Source: Acidobacteria bacterium AH-259-L09 (lineage in GTDB: Bacteria; Acidobacteriota; UBA6911; RPQK01). Taken from it: 7,217 nt of DNA. The translations under genes and the position numbers were made by a program. The stretch covers positions 1 to 7,217 of the forward strand of contig JALLOL010000127.1 of NCBI GenBank assembly GCA_027717875.1, given 5' to 3'. The notes below the pieces were generated by a model. The model did no database searches and was not told the origin of the DNA. It saw nothing but the letters and a program-made list of their open reading frames with translations. The first letter of the stretch is position 1, and each line of letters begins with the position of its first letter. This document shows positions 4,415-7,217 of the stretch, piece by piece.

Positions 4415-7178
4415 GCTCCTGGCTCCTCTCTCCTGTCCCCTCTCTCCCGGCAAAATAGCTCTTGGCCAGATACATAACATCATCCGCACGAGTGTTTTTT
4501 GCTGCCGACAGATACCGTTGCGCGTAGTCGACTCCCCTCCCAGCCAGAAGATTTCGACTCAACTCGACGACATAATCTTCTCCCGGCTGCTGCCGAATAT
4601 AAAACCTGGTAATGGCGCGAACCAAAGAGCTGAGAAACTCCGTCTGCCGCAGCGGAACTTCTGTCAGGTGCTCCAGCTGCTTCAGTAATTCCTGGCGTGC
4701 AGCCTCCTCTTTTCCATCAAAGGTGGCAAGATAGGCGAAGATCGCACCACCATTGAGACCTGCCTGGTGAAACATCTTGAACTGGTATACGAGACTCGCC
4801 TCGTTTCGCAGTAAAACCGACAAACGCCCGCTCGGGCCCAGCAGAGCGCTTTCAAGAACATCGAGCATAACCTCCTCCCGTGTGCCCTTGGCGGGCCCCG
4901 CAAACCCGACCATGACCTCTCCTCGACGCTGTTGAAAGACTGGACCTGGCATGGCATTGGACCCATCGGTTTCCTCCCCTATTTTCCTTTCGATTCCCTC
5001 GCGGATTTCATAGTTGGGATCACTCAAAGTCGAGATAAAACGCTGCAAAAACGAGGTCCCTTTAACATCTCCCTGAACCACAATCAGCGGGTGTACACGT
5101 GCCATCAGGCTTGACATCCAGGCCTGAAGAGATTGAGGAGTGACGCCGGAAATGGTCTCCGTTGTTCCATAACGATCCAGACCGTAAGGATGTTTTTTGA
5201 ACACCCCGAGGCCGGTCAAGTCGAGCAGCCGAGAAAAGTCGCTCTGTTTTTCTTTCCTGAGCAGCGCCAGGACCTCTTGGCGTGCCCATTTTAGATCGTC
5301 CTCCTCAAGGCCTGGATGGTGAGTCCAATCGACAAGTGTCCCAAAAACCTCGTTTACGTGAGAAGAGAGCGTGCTAACCTGAAAGCCAAAAAAATCGAGT
5401 TCATTGACAACCTTGATCTCAGCTCCCAAACGCTCCAACTCACTCCATGACTTTGACGTCTTTTGAGAAGTCACGTTTCGGAGCAAAGCCCGAAGCATTA
5501 ATTCGGTTATGCCAGAGTTCTTGGCAGATTCATTCAGTCGGCCTCCCGGAAAGAAAAACCCTATGTGGACGAGGGGAAGAGCATGCTCCTCCTGAAAATA
5601 AATGACCGGGCCTCGCAGAATGGAGGTTCTTTTTAGATCGTAATTCAGATGACTAGGAGTAAATTCCGCAATCCGAAAGGTCGACTTGTTTTGGGCGATC
5701 TGAAGTGCGTCTATCTCGCCCGTTGGCTGATCCAAGACTGTGGGAATCAGTAAGCGGAGGGTTTCCAGAAGCGTTTTTGAAGTGAAAGTACGGGTCTCGG
5801 CATTTTGAGGAAAGTACTCCACAAGGGATAGGTTGGAGTCTGCGAAATAGCGATTCAACACGCTGGTGACCTGTTTTGTGCTAATCTTTCCGAGCAGCTC
5901 CCCGAGACGATCACGCTTGAGGTAGCCCCCAGTCGCTTCATACTGAGATAGCAGATAGGCTCGCTGCTTCAGGCTTTGCAGCCACTTATAGTGATCCTTT
6001 AAGAGAAGCGCTTTGGCCCGATCCAGCTGGCTGACAGGAATTCCCCGGCGTTTGAGAGCTTCCAGTTGAGCCAAAACCTGAACTTCAGCACGGTCCACCT
6101 TGTCCAATGGTGGGGTGAGGAAGAAAAAAAAGGTCCCTTTTCCCTGAAAGGCTTCCAGCTTGACCTCCACATCAACTGCGCTGCCGCCCGCCTCGATTAT
6201 AGACTGCTGCAAGACCGCACCGCGCCCTCGCCCTAAAAGGTAAGAAAGAAGAAGCAGGGGGAGATAATGATCATGCGCGACACCTGGGACCCGGTAAGCG
6301 AGGAGAATATGGGGCTGTTGAAGATCACCTCGCAGATAGAGATACTGGAAAGAAGCCTTCGCAATTGAGGACTGAAGATTGGACGATGTGTGTGAGGGCT
6401 GCAGAGCTCCTTTCGATGATCTCATCGAACCATAAAGTTCCACCACCTTCTTGAGAATGCGTTCGCGACGGACCTGTCCCGAAACGGTCAGGATCACGTT
6501 TTTGGGGTGGTAATAGGCCTTGTGAAACAGAGCCAGCTTTTGGCGAGCAGTATCCGTCTCTTTGAGTGCAGAGAGGCTCTCATCCAGTGAAAAAGGACCT
6601 TGCCCCAACGGGTCAGCCGGATAAACCAGGTTCAAAAGTTTCTGCTTGGCAAACACCCGGGGTGACTGGAGGCGGCGGCGCTTTTCTTCCAAAAGGATCC
6701 CAACTTCCGGGGCGATTTCCTTTGAACTAATTTGAGGAGCCTGCAACAGATCAGCATGAAGTTCTAAGATTTCCAGGACATTTTCAGCAGGACTACAAGA
6801 AGAAAAGGAGGTACTGTCATAGTTCGCACTTACATTCAGTACTGCTCCCAAATTGCTCATCTGTAAAGCAGCCCCACTCCGGTAAAGATAGAGCTGTTCA
6901 AGCAGGCGACTGACTCCACGACTGTCTTTGCCTTCCTGGGAGTAGCCGGCCCTAACGTACGTCACCACGGCCACCAGAGGATCGAGCGATTGCTCTTCAA
7001 TCAAGATCGTCAAGCCGTTCCGCAGAACGACACGGGTCAAGTTTCCCTTGTCTTCCCTTGATTGAAATGCCTTGAAGTACTCTGGCGGACGGTGCCCGCG
7101 CTGGCTCAACAAGAGAGTTTCAGCTTCCGGAGAGGTGACGAAGACAAAAGAAAGAAAGCTTAGGATCAGCCACCTCAT
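4392..7178 (-). CDS. Exported fused double M16-family protein, probable pseudopeptidase
   Basis: The 928 residues start with a signal peptide (Arg2, hydrophobic 3-14, likely cut near Ala19, no lipobox Cys), so the protein acts in the periplasm or outside. Two M16 units follow, about 45-460 and 510-908. The first opens with VVLRNGLTILIEE (50-62) and ends with the typical AYYHPKNVILTVSG (221-234) and a second M16 domain. The second opens at VIYFQEEHALPLVHIGFFFPGG (525-546, approximate). Active M16 enzymes need HxxEH plus a distal Glu. Here unit one has Arg91-Leu-Leu-Glu94-Gln95, with Glu164/Glu165 still present downstream; unit two has Glu559 and Leu562-Arg563 at the equivalent places. The C-terminal Arg/Tyr substrate pair is also incomplete: Tyr798 is kept, but the usual Arg is Ala794. 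The frame is open throughout, so this is a conserved-looking fold without visible zinc chemistry. The last 19 residues come from heptad repeats. No Shine-Dalgarno precedes the ATG. Its link to the sugar genes is unclear. Confidence 0.88.
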   Translation of the reverse strand: MRWLILSFLSFVFVTSPEAETLLLSQRGHRPPEYFKAFQSREDKGNLTRVVLRNGLTILIEEQSLDPLVAVVTYVRAGYSQEGKDSRGVSRLLEQLYLYRSGAALQMSNLGAVLNVSANYDSTSFSSCSPAENVLEILELHADLLQAPQISSKEIAPEVGILLEEKRRRLQSPRVFAKQKLLNLVYPADPLGQGPFSLDESLSALKETDTARQKLALFHKAYYHPKNVILTVSGQVRRERILKKVVELYGSMRSSKGALQPSHTSSNLQSSIAKASFQYLYLRGDLQQPHILLAYRVPGVAHDHYLPLLLLSYLLGRGRGAVLQQSIIEAGGSAVDVEVKLEAFQGKGTFFFFLTPPLDKVDRAEVQVLAQLEALKRRGIPVSQLDRAKALLLKDHYKWLQSLKQRAYLLSQYEATGGYLKRDRLGELLGKISTKQVTSVLNRYFADSNLSLVEYFPQNAETRTFTSKTLLETLRLLIPTVLDQPTGEIDALQIAQNKSTFRIAEFTPSHLNYDLKRTSILRGPVIYFQEEHALPLVHIGFFFPGGRLNESAKNSGITELMLRALLRNVTSQKTSKSWSELERLGAEIKVVNELDFFGFQVSTLSSHVNEVFGTLVDWTHHPGLEEDDLKWARQEVLALLRKEKQSDFSRLLDLTGLGVFKKHPYGLDRYGTTETISGVTPQSLQAWMSSLMARVHPLIVVQGDVKGTSFLQRFISTLSDPNYEIREGIERKIGEETDGSNAMPGPVFQQRRGEVMVGFAGPAKGTREEVMLDVLESALLGPSGRLSVLLRNEASLVYQFKMFHQAGLNGGAIFAYLATFDGKEEAARQELLKQLEHLTEVPLRQTEFLSSLVRAITRFYIRQQPGEDYVVELSRNLLAGRGVDYAQRYLSAAKNTRADDVMYLAKSYFAGREGTGERSQEPEVRIQK
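4396..4451. repeat. Heptanucleotide repeat inside the 3' end of the M16 gene (8 units)
   Basis: Plus-strand units are TTCTGGA, TTCTGAC, TTCTGGC, TCCTGGC, TCCTCTC, TCCTGTC, CCCTCTC and TCCCGGC. They grade from the sequence family of the neighbouring intergenic array into a more GC-rich variant. They are read through by the M16 frame and encode its last 19 residues, a polar tail rich in Arg, Glu and Gly, ending just before the TGA at 4394-4392. Confidence 0.8.
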
Positions 7179-7184
7179 AGCAGA

Positions 7185-7214
7185 ATCGTATCAACACGAA
7201 AGACCGAAAAGCAA
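7185..7214 (-). promoter_or_regulatory. Weak candidate promoter directly before the M16 gene
   Basis: On the minus strand a TTGCTT box (7214-7209) and a TACGAT box (7190-7185) are 18 bases apart and only partly match the sigma-70 consensus. The -10-like box ends six bases before the ATG, so transcription would start at about the start codon, giving a leaderless message. That would fit the missing ribosome binding site. Such boxes arise easily by chance, and only 39 bases of upstream sequence are available. Confidence 0.2.
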
Positions 7215-7217
7215 TCT

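Noticed and set aside
4281..4451. CRISPR-like array
   Set aside because: Units are 7 bp and directly adjacent with no spacers, so this is a simple tandem repeat, not a CRISPR array.
4286..4489. A 67-residue minus-strand frame across the repeats
   Set aside because: Its periodic WILDSGFWIL-type tail is just the heptads read in another frame, and it overlaps the M16 3' end; no sign of real coding.
6124..6131. A run of eight A (T8 in the M16 coding strand) as a phase-variation tract
   Set aside because: It codes for consecutive phenylalanines at about 349-353 in a strand-like segment of an intact M16 unit; one homopolymer of this length without a frameshift is weak evidence.

Overview
The window looks like a moderate-GC bacterial chromosome segment. 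Every gene I can support lies on the minus strand, so the reading order is from high to low coordinates. The gene content is a periplasmic M16-type protein, a three-gene GDP-mannose pathway and a DapF-like protein. The heptanucleotide repeats are of a kind I associate with uncultivated soil or subsurface bacteria such as Acidobacteriota. That lineage guess is weak, because there is no rRNA or other phylogenetic marker here.

Layout in transcription order: (1) 7178-4392, a 928-residue exported protein made of two fused M16 (pitrilysin/processing-peptidase) units. Its zinc motif is degenerate in the first unit and absent in the second. (2) 4281-4451, a field of degenerate 7-bp tandem repeats. 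It fills most of the 126-bp gap before the next gene and also supplies the last 19 codons of the M16 gene. (3) 4265-3204, manC. (4) 3195-2125, a bifunctional phosphoglucose/phosphomannose isomerase. (5) 2106-733, a phosphomannomutase/phosphoglucomutase. (6) 714-1, a DapF-fold protein cut off by the window edge. Genes 3 to 6 are separated by only 8, 18 and 18 bp and look like one operon.

The three sugar genes together make GDP-mannose from fructose-6-phosphate: the isomerase gives mannose-6-P, the mutase gives mannose-1-P, and ManC gives GDP-mannose. GDP-mannose feeds exopolysaccharide, LPS or glycan synthesis. The last gene is normally a lysine/peptidoglycan enzyme. Here, however, both catalytic cysteines of the diaminopimelate epimerase family are serines, while the rest of the active-site framework is kept.

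The points most worth a second look are the Ser/Ser DapF-like protein, the double M16 protein that appears catalytically dead, and the heptad array that has been recruited into coding sequence. I saw no RNA genes, CRISPR array, insertion sequence or attachment site. No gap without a gene exceeds 130 bp.
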